From Calditrichota bacterium (GTDB lineage: Bacteria; Calditrichota; Calditrichia; Calditrichales; J004), in NCBI GenBank assembly GCA_013112635.1, contig JABFGF010000008.1:62001-126000 (forward strand): DNA of 64,000 bases, written 5' to 3'. Positions 53,415 through 62,919 of the stretch are shown one piece after another (positions within the stretch are counted from its first letter, which is position 1; every line of letters begins with the position of its first letter). Made by a program: the position numbers and the translations under genes. The notes under the pieces were generated by a model, which had not been told where the DNA came from, did no database searches, and saw only the letters and a list, made by a program, of their open reading frames with translations.

Positions 53415-54800
53415 ATGAATCTATATAAAAAACATAGGTACTATTTTTTTAAAACCAATTTTTTGGCATACACATGTGCAATATTTCTCCCAATTTTTTT
53501 TATAACTATTTACCCAGAAACAATGGGCTGGGTTGAACTTATAGTTATTGTATTCATTGGTTTTATAATAGGTTTCTTATTTGCTTTCTTATATAATTTT
53601 ATTACACGCTATTTCGGTGTTAAAAAACATAATAATACCGGAATACTTCATCGGGCACGTCCAAAACCAATACAAAATGGTGAGTATAGTCCACAATTAA
53701 CCAGCGCGGATTTAGCAGTAATTGAAAGTATTGAGTTTATTAATATTAGTACAATCCAAGATATACAAAACTTAGGTAATACATCAGATTTCAATATTTT
53801 CTTTGTAGCGAACCCATATATAAACCTTGTCGAAGTTAATGCTGAAAACGAAATTGAGAACATCCAAAGAATAAAAGATGATATAATTGGAGAATATAAA
53901 AACCACTTCTATGATACTGTTGAAAGTTGTATTAAAAGTTTCGCAATAAATAACCTCATGGGTAAATCAGAAATATTTCCCAGATTAAATTTTTATACTA
54001 TTTATACTGAAAGTGCGGAAGATACAGATGAAAATGCATTATGTCAGAATACAGATATTGAATATCTTCAAGATGTGATTTCACCACGTTTGGATGATCG
54101 AAGGTTTGTAGAGGAGTTTGTTCGACAAGCACAGGAGGTTGCGAATAACGGAAATAATAATAACGATACTAATACAAATCTTGGAATTGTCCCAGATTTA
54201 GTTTTTTTAATTTCCGCTTCAAAGGAGCAAATACGTGCCTCAGCTATATTCAGCATTGATGGTGGTGAAAGTACTGATGAAGTTGAGTTCAAATATAAAC
54301 TACCAAATTCAAACCCAGGGTTTTCTCAAAAATTTTACCATTGCAAATATTGCAAACACCCAGGTGTAGCAGCTTTATCAATTTGGGACGATAGACCAAA
54401 AACAGTCCTTCATGAATTTGCACACGCAATATCGAGTGAGAATAACGGTGCCATCGTTGATGAGTATATAGATAGTGACTCAACAGATGACAACACTTAT
54501 TTCCCATTACTAATAAACAGAAGGCGAAGGCAGGAACAAGGCGATGCCATTCCAAATATTTTTTCATATTATAATATAGATGATCAAGATGTTACAACCT
54601 ACTTTTCTGACCGGTATCGTGATTTGGGAAGCGAGAGCGTATCCATAACACCAGAAAAACCAGATATTAAAACCTCTTGTATAATGGACATTGCTTTGTA
54701 TGATTATCATTTTGGAGAACTGATTTTCGATTTTTTATATGATAGGATGCTAATAAAATTGAATAGAAGGGAGAATAACAATGACACCTCTACATCCTGA
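53415..54800 (+). CDS. Membrane zinc metallopeptidase with HEFAH motif (M64-like)
   Basis: A 461-residue protein with two N-terminal transmembrane helices (about 14-33 and 40-63) and a large extramembrane domain. HEFAH at 333-337 is a zinc-peptidase site, followed after 11 residues by DEY (349-351). Peptidase family M64 has a similar HEFGH...DEY signature but with a shorter gap. Other domains, including FYHCKYCKHPGVAAL before the zinc site, are unknown to me; that segment holds two cysteines. It sits between the TPR protein and a CHAT-TPR protein, pointing to a proteolytic cascade. Confidence 0.65.
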   Translation: MNLYKKHRYYFFKTNFLAYTCAIFLPIFFITIYPETMGWVELIVIVFIGFIIGFLFAFLYNFITRYFGVKKHNNTGILHRARPKPIQNGEYSPQLTSADLAVIESIEFINISTIQDIQNLGNTSDFNIFFVANPYINLVEVNAENEIENIQRIKDDIIGEYKNHFYDTVESCIKSFAINNLMGKSEIFPRLNFYTIYTESAEDTDENALCQNTDIEYLQDVISPRLDDRRFVEEFVRQAQEVANNGNNNNDTNTNLGIVPDLVFLISASKEQIRASAIFSIDGGESTDEVEFKYKLPNSNPGFSQKFYHCKYCKHPGVAALSIWDDRPKTVLHEFAHAISSENNGAIVDEYIDSDSTDDNTYFPLLINRRRRQEQGDAIPNIFSYYNIDDQDVTTYFSDRYRDLGSESVSITPEKPDIKTSCIMDIALYDYHFGELIFDFLYDRMLIKLNRRENNNDTSTS

Positions 54801-55047
54801 GCTTCGTGATCTGTTGGTAAAAAAGTTAAAGGTTTCAAATGATACCCTCTTAAAATATGAAAAGATACAAACCAGGTTGTTTTACCTGCATTATAGTACC
54901 CGTGAGCAACTTATTAATCCTCAAGGGGCACCAACTCTTTTAAAGAAAGAAGGGATAAAACTTAGAGAAGAAGCTGACATCCTTTTAGATGAAAAGAAAC
55001 GTGGAAAATATAAAAAAATTGTTAAGAAATGGGTTGAAAGTCAATAA
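54781..55047 (+). CDS. Small basic helical protein
   Basis: An 88-residue, mostly helical and Lys-rich protein without a signal sequence or known family. AGGGAG lies 8 bases before the ATG. It overlaps the end of the metallopeptidase gene by 20 bases, so it is likely co-expressed with it and could be an inhibitor, adaptor or chaperone. This is inference from position only. Confidence 0.6.
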   Translation: MTPLHPELRDLLVKKLKVSNDTLLKYEKIQTRLFYLHYSTREQLINPQGAPTLLKKEGIKLREEADILLDEKKRGKYKKIVKKWVESQ

Positions 55048-55097
55048 TGGCTTTTTTGATTGACTAATAATTTAAAAAACAAAATATTTTTTAGTAT

Positions 55098-58004
55098 ATG
55101 ACCAAGACCTTGAATATAAATAAAACACATGATTTTCTTTATATGGTTTTTCTTTTATTATTTTTAACGAATTGTAAAAGCGAAAGAATAGAACCATCAG
55201 AAATATTATATAGTGGATTTCAAGTTGATAAAATTGTATCACCATACCAAGACTCCCTATTAATTAAATACTCCAAGGTTGGTTTTTTGCCTACTAATAA
55301 ATTCAATCTTTTTGTTGCTATCGAAAAATCTATAATTAAGAATCTTTTTAAAAAATATGGCCAAAATGATAGCGTTAAAAAGACTTTTAAATACGAGAAA
55401 TATCTTTCTGAAAAATTTTTAAATCACTTTGAAGATTCCCTGCTACATAAAGAAGTGATTTTTTGTTCAAATCTTAATAATGCTGCTTTGGAGAAAAAAA
55501 TTAAAGTAGAACTTTACTATCATGAAGGTAGTAAAAATATTGTGGATAGTAGGAAAAAAGCTCTTGAGTATTTTAAGGAGGCGATAGTACTGGCAAATGA
55601 AATTGGTGATGTAAAAAGAAAAATAGACTGCTACTCTAAATTGCCATACATATATTTATATGAAGATCAGCGTGAATTGTCTATTAAAACAGCATTAAAG
55701 TTAATAAAAGAAGCACATAGGTTTAAGTATTATTATAGGGAGGCTTGGGCCCGGTATTCATTGGTTTCAACTTACTTTGAGTTAGGAGAATATAAAAAAG
55801 CATCAACTCACTTAGATTCTGGGCTAACAGCTGCACTAAGTGTTGGCGATCCTAATTTAATTAGTTCAATTTATGAAAGGATTGGCCTAACAGCTAACAG
55901 AATGGGCAATCTAAATAAAGCATACAATGCTTACGCGACTTGTTTAGGTTACTTAAAAGACCGTACCGATGTTTACGTTTTAGAAGATTCATTACGTCTA
56001 TTAATTGGTTTGAGCAATGTGCTTAAAAACTTAGGTCAATATAGTGATGCAAAAAAAGTTTTGATTGCCGGATTATCAAAATCTAAACTGATTAGTGATT
56101 CTTTGTTCAGATCTACTTTTTATATGAATTTGGGTGAACTTTATGCACGAATAGATGAATTAGATGTCTCACTCAAGATGTTAAAAAAGGCATATAAAAT
56201 CCGTAAAAAGATTGATAATCAATACCGGATTGCTGAAATGGAATATAAAATAGGAACTACATTTTATTTTAAATCACTTACAGATAGTGCTTTATACTAT
56301 TTTAACAAAGCACAATACACCCTTTCGGGTGTTAAGGAATTTGCTCAAGTGTTCAAACGATTAGAAGCAGATATTTTTTTTGATAAAGGAAATTATTATT
56401 TCACAAAGAATAATTATAATGAAGCAAAGTATTTTTATTCCAAATCAAAAAAGCTAGCTCAGAGCATAAGTTATTCAGAAGTTGATATACTAGCAGGTAT
56501 ATTTCTAGGAAAAGTTTCAATAGAAAAAAAACAATATAATTCAGCAAGAATATTATTATCAGATGCTTTACAAGAAGCCAAAGAAAACAAAGACCCCTAT
56601 TTGTTGGCAATTGCATATTTCAATTTAGGACTTTATTACAAAAAAACTGAAACCCCGGTAAAAGCGGAGGAATTATTATTAACAGCAATAAACCTGAGTG
56701 AGCAAACCCGTGCAATTCAAAATGATTTTCTAATAAAAATTAATTACTATGCAACAGTCCAAAATATTTTTAATGAATTAATCAATCTATATATACAATC
56801 AGGTCAAAAGGAAAAAGCATTTTATTATTCAGAACTATCTCGTGCACGTTTACTTTTAGATATTAAACCAGAAATAGACATAGGCTTTGATAATTTAAAA
56901 AATATTGGCTCTAAATTAGACAATAAGTCTGTTATTATTGAGTACAAAATTACTAATCAAAATTTGATAACATTCGTTGTTTCGAATAAATCTATTCATT
57001 TTGTTAAACAGGATATACCAAGAAATATACTTAATAAGAAAATTATTGAATTCTTAGGAGCGATTGGCTCGAAGAACTATTCTCTTTTTAAAAAAAAGTT
57101 AAAGGATAAAAAAACAGCAAAAAATATTTATAAACTGTCTTTGGAAGCGGGTAAAGATTTATATTCAGTATTGATTCAACCTATAGAAAATTTACTAATT
57201 GGAAAAGGATCCTTGCATTTTAGCCCAGATGGGATTTTACATAATTTGCCTTTCGCTTCTCTTCTAAAAAATGATTCCACATTTTTAATACAGAACTATA
57301 CAATTGATTATCTTCCAAGCGTTTTTCTTCGAACAAATATTCAAATTGATAATCCGGAAAATAATAGCTTTTTGGGGATTGCAAATACTTCAGGGGATTT
57401 GCCATATTCTGAATTTGAAGTTCAATCAATTAGCAAAATTTTTAAAAATAATTACTTAATGTTAGGTTCAAGACAAAAAGAAAATTTAGTGCATAAGCAA
57501 TTTCAAAATGGATATAAAATTATTCATGTTGCAACCCATGCACTAATCAATGAACAACAGCCACTACTGTCATATATTCCAATTGCCCCGGCAACGTCCA
57601 AGAAAACAATTTCAACATTTGAATATGAAAATCTTATTGAAGACAATAAGCTAATGGCATTTGAGATAATGAAATTTGATATGAATTCTACCCATCTTGT
57701 TTGCCTTGCAACATGTAAAGGTGCTAGCGGAAAGTTTTATTCGGGTGAAGGTGTTCTCGGAATTACCCATGCATTTATGATTGCGGGAGCACAATCCGTA
57801 TTAACAACATTGTGGAATGTTGATGACAAGTTTACGTCAGAATTGCTTATACTTTTCTATAATAATTGGATAACCAATAAACTTTCGAAAGCAGAAGCCC
57901 TAAGGTTGGCGCAGCTTCAAATAATCGAAAATAGCAGGGACAGTAAGATTATTAAATACCCGTTTATTCATAGTTGGGCAGCATTAAAAATTATAAACAT
58001 TTAG
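55098..58004 (+). CDS. TPR-CHAT protein (caspase-like protease), lipoprotein
   Basis: A 968-residue protein. The N-terminus carries a lipoprotein signal (LLLFLTNC, about residue 30). Tetratricopeptide repeats run from about 150 to 570 (AWARYSLVSTYFELGEYKKASTHLDSGL and many more). The C-terminal CHAT domain (about 640-968) has the caspase-like dyad: H814 in HVATHA and C873 in CLATCKGASG, followed by GEGVLGITHAFMIAGAQSVLTTLWNVDD. CHAT proteases include the effector of type III-E CRISPR and other TPR-coupled proteases. Here no CRISPR is visible; instead the neighbours are a sigma-like factor, a TPR membrane protein and a metallopeptidase. Confidence 0.88.
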   Translation: MTKTLNINKTHDFLYMVFLLLFLTNCKSERIEPSEILYSGFQVDKIVSPYQDSLLIKYSKVGFLPTNKFNLFVAIEKSIIKNLFKKYGQNDSVKKTFKYEKYLSEKFLNHFEDSLLHKEVIFCSNLNNAALEKKIKVELYYHEGSKNIVDSRKKALEYFKEAIVLANEIGDVKRKIDCYSKLPYIYLYEDQRELSIKTALKLIKEAHRFKYYYREAWARYSLVSTYFELGEYKKASTHLDSGLTAALSVGDPNLISSIYERIGLTANRMGNLNKAYNAYATCLGYLKDRTDVYVLEDSLRLLIGLSNVLKNLGQYSDAKKVLIAGLSKSKLISDSLFRSTFYMNLGELYARIDELDVSLKMLKKAYKIRKKIDNQYRIAEMEYKIGTTFYFKSLTDSALYYFNKAQYTLSGVKEFAQVFKRLEADIFFDKGNYYFTKNNYNEAKYFYSKSKKLAQSISYSEVDILAGIFLGKVSIEKKQYNSARILLSDALQEAKENKDPYLLAIAYFNLGLYYKKTETPVKAEELLLTAINLSEQTRAIQNDFLIKINYYATVQNIFNELINLYIQSGQKEKAFYYSELSRARLLLDIKPEIDIGFDNLKNIGSKLDNKSVIIEYKITNQNLITFVVSNKSIHFVKQDIPRNILNKKIIEFLGAIGSKNYSLFKKKLKDKKTAKNIYKLSLEAGKDLYSVLIQPIENLLIGKGSLHFSPDGILHNLPFASLLKNDSTFLIQNYTIDYLPSVFLRTNIQIDNPENNSFLGIANTSGDLPYSEFEVQSISKIFKNNYLMLGSRQKENLVHKQFQNGYKIIHVATHALINEQQPLLSYIPIAPATSKKTISTFEYENLIEDNKLMAFEIMKFDMNSTHLVCLATCKGASGKFYSGEGVLGITHAFMIAGAQSVLTTLWNVDDKFTSELLILFYNNWITNKLSKAEALRLAQLQIIENSRDSKIIKYPFIHSWAALKIINI

Positions 58005-58029
58005 TTTCACTAACTTAGGAGATCAGAAG

Positions 58030-58362
58030 ATGCGCATTATTAATTCACCGGGTGACGCTCATTCAAAACCACCTCCCAATACAGATATGTATACAAGATA
58101 TAGTCCATATCTGCGCATTTTGGCATTTGGGGTTGCACTAGGTGTTTCCTCTGTTGTCCTTTTTTTATTATTGCAATTACCCTTGTTTGATTTTGAATCT
58201 GAAACTTCAATAGTTCAAACTTGTTGTGGCGAAATTTCAATTGGTAATTTTCAATTGTCTAGTTTAAATGTTGGTTTAGTTTTAATTAAAGGCTTCTTTG
58301 CCGGAATCGCGATATCCTTTATATATAATAGCTTTTTATATTTTGGGGATAATACATTTTAG
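58030..58362 (+). CDS. Small two-helix membrane protein
   Basis: A 110-residue protein with two predicted transmembrane helices (about 33-53 and 83-105) and a loop holding CCGE. AGGAGATC precedes the ATG. No family is recognised. It follows the CHAT gene by 25 bases and probably ends that operon; no terminator is obvious after it. Confidence 0.55.
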   Translation: MRIINSPGDAHSKPPPNTDMYTRYSPYLRILAFGVALGVSSVVLFLLLQLPLFDFESETSIVQTCCGEISIGNFQLSSLNVGLVLIKGFFAGIAISFIYNSFLYFGDNTF

Positions 58363-58826
58363 CAATTGAGAATAAATAATATTTTCAGAAATTAGCCTGG
58401 AAAATTTAATGTTGTTTAAAAGAAAACACACAAATTTTGCCTCAGGCTAAAACTATTGGCTGGACTAAGCATAAATTGCTGGCCTACTCCAGCCCTTATT
58501 TCTATTTTTCCGAACAGATAAATAGAACTCGTTTATTCCGCCCTATCTTTTGTCAGCTAAAAATGGCACAACGCACCCATCGATTGACACAGCCATTACA
58601 TGCCCAAAATTCTATCAAAAAAGTTACAGTACTTACTTAATTTTGCCGTATGATATCCCTAGTTGATTATCTTCAATGATTATATCTCTTTTATTGCATA
58701 CACCTTTCAAGCATTGTTTACGCTTACCTATTTATTTGTTTAAAATAATATCCCAGAAAAAACTCTTTTCTTAAAGTTTTTTGAGAGAGTTCTTATTCAC
58801 ACCTCCACACTAACAATAAAGGCCCG
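58363..58826. other. Non-coding region, probably decayed sequence
   Basis: About 460 bases with no convincing gene. The open frame at 58437-58640 has neither a ribosome-binding site nor protein-like composition. The adjacent T9SS-tail relic suggests that this stretch is part of a degraded gene. Confidence 0.5.
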
Positions 58827-59015
58827 GGCCAAAAGGTCGTAACCCTGGTTTCAGAAAAGCAACCTTCAGGTATGTACACAGCAAATTGGGATGCATCGGC
58901 TTTTGCGAGCGGACATTATTTTTACAGCTTAACAGCGGATTTAAAGGGTAAAAAATTTCTCCAAACCCAAAAGGATGATATTATTGAAGTAATACCTAAG
59001 AACTGCTGTCTTTAA
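58827..59015 (+). pseudogene. Relic of a T9SS C-terminal sorting domain
   Basis: Reading frame 58827-59015 gives GQKVVTLVSEKQPSG, then YTANWDASAFASGHYFYSL and KKFLQTQKDD before a stop. This is the end of a type A T9SS sorting domain (compare the intact one ending at 62831, which has DASDLPSGVYIYKI). No start codon or upstream domain exists, so it is a fragment of a secreted-protein gene. Confidence 0.8.
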
Positions 59016-59226
59016 AGTGTTTATTGTTCTGCCACCGGTGTTAGGCACTGCAGGGGACTTTTCTCAAAATAAGCGCTGCGACCCTCTTTATACCATTACA
59101 TCCATAGCATAAATGGTCTGCTTTAATAAATTATTTGTTCTCTTTGAGAGAATTTCCCTTTTACTCCCCACTATAACTTTAGAGTCACATTTTTTTCAAC
59201 AAACTTACTATTTACAGGAGGGGAGA

Positions 59227-60138
59227 ATGAACACACAATTTAATGCTGGTCAGGAGATTTTGGACCAAAGTTTACAGCTGCTGCAAACCGGTAAAACGGA
59301 TCAGGGATTGAATCGCTTAAACTTTAGTATCTGGAAATTGAAGAACAATATGTCTGATGATCAGTGGCAAGAGTTTTGTAAAGAAAAATGCCATCGTCAT
59401 GAAGTTTTAAAAGTACTTCATCGCTCAGATATTTCGAAGAGGGCTTTTGAAAAGCCAAGGGGTTATGCAGGCGACGCCGTTCTTATGGATAATCTTTATG
59501 GTTATAACCATCAAAAAGATTCTACTGTTTTTAATTGGGAATATAATATGAGCGGTGGAATGAGCGTCCGTGAAAGACGATCTTTTATGGCGCGCTATAT
59601 TGATGATTTGGCCGAGAACAGCAGGTCGCTGAATATTTTGTCAGTAGCATGCGGCCACTTAAGGGAGTTTTTAAGTATAAAACCACACAATAAAATGAAA
59701 ATTGAAAACTTCTATGCATTGGATGGTGACCTGGAAAGTTTGAAAAATATTGACATGGAATGTGAGGGCTCCGAATCTATCAAATTGATTCATGCAAATG
59801 TGATTGACCTGCTTAGAAAAAAAATAGCTTTTGGAGAGTTAGATTTAATTTACTCGTTGGGATTGTTGGATTACCTGAATGATTTTCTTGCCAGAAAACT
59901 AATACAATTCTGTTTTACACTTTTAAAAAGCAAAGGCAAAATGGTAATTGCAAATTTTGCCCCAAATTTGGTAGATCAGGCTTACCTGGAAGCTTTTATG
60001 GACTGGCATCTTATCTATCGTGATGAACAGGATATGGAGCAGCTTCTTTCCAAATTACCACCAGAAAACTTTAAGGTAAGATCGTTTCGCGATAACTATA
60101 AAAATATTGTCTATTTGGAAATAACCAAAGTGAAATAG
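59227..60138 (+). CDS. SAM-dependent methyltransferase with PRGYAGD motif
   Basis: A protein of 303 residues from the ATG at 59227, preceded by AGGAGGGGAG; the longer frame from 59113 is not supported. The N-terminal helical part ends in KPRGYAGD (76-83), typical of the family that includes the 3-hydroxypalmitate methyl ester synthase PhcB of Ralstonia. A Rossmann methyltransferase domain follows: ILSVACGHLREF (137-148) and ALDGD (164-168). It could methylate a fatty acid or another small molecule as a signal. A shortened paralogue follows it. Confidence 0.8.
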   Translation: MNTQFNAGQEILDQSLQLLQTGKTDQGLNRLNFSIWKLKNNMSDDQWQEFCKEKCHRHEVLKVLHRSDISKRAFEKPRGYAGDAVLMDNLYGYNHQKDSTVFNWEYNMSGGMSVRERRSFMARYIDDLAENSRSLNILSVACGHLREFLSIKPHNKMKIENFYALDGDLESLKNIDMECEGSESIKLIHANVIDLLRKKIAFGELDLIYSLGLLDYLNDFLARKLIQFCFTLLKSKGKMVIANFAPNLVDQAYLEAFMDWHLIYRDEQDMEQLLSKLPPENFKVRSFRDNYKNIVYLEITKVK

Positions 60139-60143
60139 TAAAT

Positions 60144-60181
60144 ATGTAACATATCTGTTAAAGAATGTAACATTAGTGGTA
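60144..60181. promoter_or_regulatory. Tandem dyad, second occurrence
   Basis: ATGTAACATATCTGTTA at 60144-60160 is identical to the boxes at 51066 and 51087. A degenerate copy, ATGTAACATTAGTGGTA, follows at 60165-60181, again with a 21-bp period. It lies 72 bases before the start of the second methyltransferase gene. Confidence 0.7.
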
Positions 60182-60252
60182 GAAAATGCACATTTTGATT
60201 ACGATACTTTAGACCAGGACTTTGCACGGAAATGAACTTAAGGATAAGTACT

Positions 60253-60909
60253 ATGAAAACTTGGCCTGAACTACGGTTTCCCGTTGACTACACAAAAGCA
60301 GTCTGGAAACCTGAGAGTTGGCCGGCTGAAAATGAAGCTTCCGAAATGCCTGCTTTTATCTCTCACTATATAAATCAGCTGGCCGGCCACTGCTCATCTA
60401 TGAGCCTATTATCTGTTTCATCCGGAGAATTAAAAGAGATTGCATCTATTCACCCTTGTACAATAAAGAAAATTGAAAACTATTATGCAGTGGATGGCAA
60501 TCCTAAAAACCTGCGCAATATCAATCTTGATTTTCCAGGGGCTGAAATAATAAAAATTGTTCATGCATCCATTTGCAGCCTGGTACATATCAATATGGGC
60601 CTCCCTCAAATGGATTTGATTTACTCAATCAAAAATATCAATTATATAAATACGCCTATTGCAAAATATTTTATAAAAGTTTGTTTTGATCTATTAAAAG
60701 TTTCAGGAAAAATCATCATAGCCAATTTTGTTCCGTCCTTTTTACAACAAGATTATATGAGCGTTTTTGCAGATTGGAAACCCTGCTTTCGCGTAGGACA
60801 AAGTTTGGATCAGCTTCTTGGCCACCTGGGTTCTGATAAATATTCAATGAATTCATTTTGGGATGCAGCAGGAAACAGATTCTATTTAGAGATAACAAAA
60901 ACCAACTAA
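60253..60909 (+). CDS. Shortened paralogue of the preceding methyltransferase
   Basis: A protein of 218 residues from the ATG at 60253, which has AAGGA 8 bases upstream; the ATG at 60232 is also possible. It aligns over its whole length with the Rossmann domain of the protein before it: KKIENYYAVDG against MKIENFYALDG, QMDLIYSIKN against ELDLIYSLGL, GKIIIANFVPSFLQQDYM against GKMVIANFAPNLVDQAYL. The PRGYAGD region is missing and the SAM-loop reads LSVSSGELKEI instead of LSVACGHLREF. It probably arose by tandem duplication and may be inactive or a partner subunit. Confidence 0.75.
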   Translation: MKTWPELRFPVDYTKAVWKPESWPAENEASEMPAFISHYINQLAGHCSSMSLLSVSSGELKEIASIHPCTIKKIENYYAVDGNPKNLRNINLDFPGAEIIKIVHASICSLVHINMGLPQMDLIYSIKNINYINTPIAKYFIKVCFDLLKVSGKIIIANFVPSFLQQDYMSVFADWKPCFRVGQSLDQLLGHLGSDKYSMNSFWDAAGNRFYLEITKTN

Positions 60910-60938
60910 ACATGTAAACCTAACTCAGGAGGTGTGTT

Positions 60939-62831
60939 ATGCGTTTGTTTACTGTGATCTTTTTATTGATTTTTCCAATTATGCTTGCTTCTCAAACTAA
61001 TTTCAGGAAATATCCTGGTAATCCAATTATCATTAATGGTGTGATAAATTCATTTGAGTCAAATGGTGTAGTAGGTCCGTATGTTATTAAGGAAGAAGGA
61101 ATTTATAAAATGTGGTTTCATGGATGGGATGGTTCTAAAGCAAGAATTGGCTATGCTACATCACTTGATGGGATTAATTGGGAGAAAGATGATGCAAATC
61201 CTGTGCTTAACACAATTGACTCCAGCAGTTGGGCAAATAAATATATTTCTGGGGCTAAAGTGTTAAACATGAAAGGAATCTATAAAATGTGGTTCACAGG
61301 TGGGGGCGGGCAGGGCCCACGAACCGGATATGCAACATCGGAAGATGGAACAAGCTGGGAACTTGGTAATAATGCCAACCCTGTACTTGAACCTGGGGAA
61401 GAAGGTACTTTTGATGATTCTGGTATTTGGTGTGGGTCTGTTATTTTCCAGGATAGTGTTTATAGAATGTGGTATGGTGGAGATGCAGAACCAGATTTTC
61501 TTGAAGGTAATATCGGTCTTGCAACCTCTATCGATGGAATAAAATGGGTAAAACATGGAGATCCGGTTTTAGTGCATGATGATAGTGGCTTAGAAAAAGA
61601 CGGCATAAGCCTACCATATGTTTTGTTTGACAGTGAGGTGTACCATATGTGGTATACACAAGGTTTAACTCCAGCAAGTATCGGATATGCAACTTCATCT
61701 GATGGTATTACCTGGCAAAAATATGATAATAACCCGGTTGTTAAACCTGATCAAGGTAGTTGGGATAACACTGTTGTCCAGTGGCCTATGGTCCTTATAG
61801 AAAATGGTGTTTATAAAATGTGGTATGATGGATTGGGATTTAATAACAAAATTGGTTACGCAGAAGACTTTACAAATGTACTTAATGCTGAGGGAGCAAA
61901 TATTGGATCTTCTTTATTTCATCCTGTTCAGGAAAAAATTGTTGTGAAAGCAAAAGTAAACAATCCTGAGGGACATGAAGAACAAGTTGCGGCTTACTTT
62001 GAGGATAGTAACGGAAATATTCTTGATATTTTGCTGATGAATGATAATGGTTTTTCTGGTGATGGGGTGGCTGGAGATTCTATTTGGAGTACAGAATATA
62101 TTCCATTAAAAGAAGACAATTACAATGTTTATATAGAAACCTTTGATATTGAACGGGATTATAAAAATAATGGTAAGGTATGGGGATTGAATAAATGGTT
62201 TAGTACAAAAGGGCCATTACATGTTGTTCAGTATGATACGTTTGCCACAGCAGGAGAGGGAATAGAGTTGGACATTTTCCTGGAAAACAAAGGTAAAATG
62301 GCCTTGTTTAAAAACATTAAAACAAACCTTAAACAAATTGATAGTTGTATAGAAATCTCAAGTTTTGCACCAAGGCGTATTGATAGTTTAGCAGGTGGGG
62401 AAATAAGCGCCCATAATTCTTCGTTCCATGTAAGGGTTGCTGACAATTGTTCACCCCAGGTCGCTAGTTTCCAGATTGATGTTTCTGCAGATGGGTTATT
62501 GTCTATAACAAATACATTTACTGTGGATATTGTTGTAGGCCTTGAAGACGAAAAATACATTGCACCCAAGAAATTTTCTTTGCTCCAAAATTACCCAAAC
62601 CCATTCAATCCTAAAACAATTATTAATTATGAATTACAAATTAAGAGTGATGTAAAACTTATTGTTTACGATATCGCAGGGCGTGAAATTAAAACGATAG
62701 TTAACCAACGTCAAAACGCAGGTGCACATTCAGTAACATTTGATGCATCTGATTTGCCAAGTGGTGTTTACATATACAAAATTATTGCAGGAAAATTTGA
62801 ACAGAGTAAAAAAATGATCCTGGTCAAATAA
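60939..62831 (+). CDS. Secreted beta-propeller (glycosidase-like) protein with T9SS sorting domain
   Basis: A 630-residue protein with a signal peptide (ending LASQ, residue 19). Five repeated blades follow, each with a MWF/MWY and GYATS-DG-W pattern (YKMWFHGWDG, YKMWFTGGGG, YRMWYGGDAE, YHMWYTQGLT, YKMWYDGLGF). This is the fold of five-bladed families such as GH43 and GH32/GH130-like proteins. An Ig-like region (about 325-535) precedes the T9SS type A domain (FSLLQNYPNPFNP at about 546, GVYIYKI and KKMILVK at the end). It is exported across the outer membrane and likely displayed or released. AGGAGG precedes the ATG. Confidence 0.85.
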   Translation: MRLFTVIFLLIFPIMLASQTNFRKYPGNPIIINGVINSFESNGVVGPYVIKEEGIYKMWFHGWDGSKARIGYATSLDGINWEKDDANPVLNTIDSSSWANKYISGAKVLNMKGIYKMWFTGGGGQGPRTGYATSEDGTSWELGNNANPVLEPGEEGTFDDSGIWCGSVIFQDSVYRMWYGGDAEPDFLEGNIGLATSIDGIKWVKHGDPVLVHDDSGLEKDGISLPYVLFDSEVYHMWYTQGLTPASIGYATSSDGITWQKYDNNPVVKPDQGSWDNTVVQWPMVLIENGVYKMWYDGLGFNNKIGYAEDFTNVLNAEGANIGSSLFHPVQEKIVVKAKVNNPEGHEEQVAAYFEDSNGNILDILLMNDNGFSGDGVAGDSIWSTEYIPLKEDNYNVYIETFDIERDYKNNGKVWGLNKWFSTKGPLHVVQYDTFATAGEGIELDIFLENKGKMALFKNIKTNLKQIDSCIEISSFAPRRIDSLAGGEISAHNSSFHVRVADNCSPQVASFQIDVSADGLLSITNTFTVDIVVGLEDEKYIAPKKFSLLQNYPNPFNPKTIINYELQIKSDVKLIVYDIAGREIKTIVNQRQNAGAHSVTFDASDLPSGVYIYKIIAGKFEQSKKMILVK

Positions 62832-62919
62832 AAGCCTTTCATTTTAAAAAGGTTTATCCTTACCAGTGGCTAATAATTAAGCCTTTTTGTTCTTGTTCCG
62901 GCCAGCCCTTCCCAGGCCA

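Noticed and set aside
55098-58004. Type III-E CRISPR (Craspase)-associated CHAT protease
   Set aside because: No CRISPR repeats and no cas genes are visible anywhere in the window.
58437-58640. 67-residue open frame after the two-helix membrane protein
   Set aside because: No ribosome-binding site and no protein-like pattern; it sits in apparently decayed sequence.
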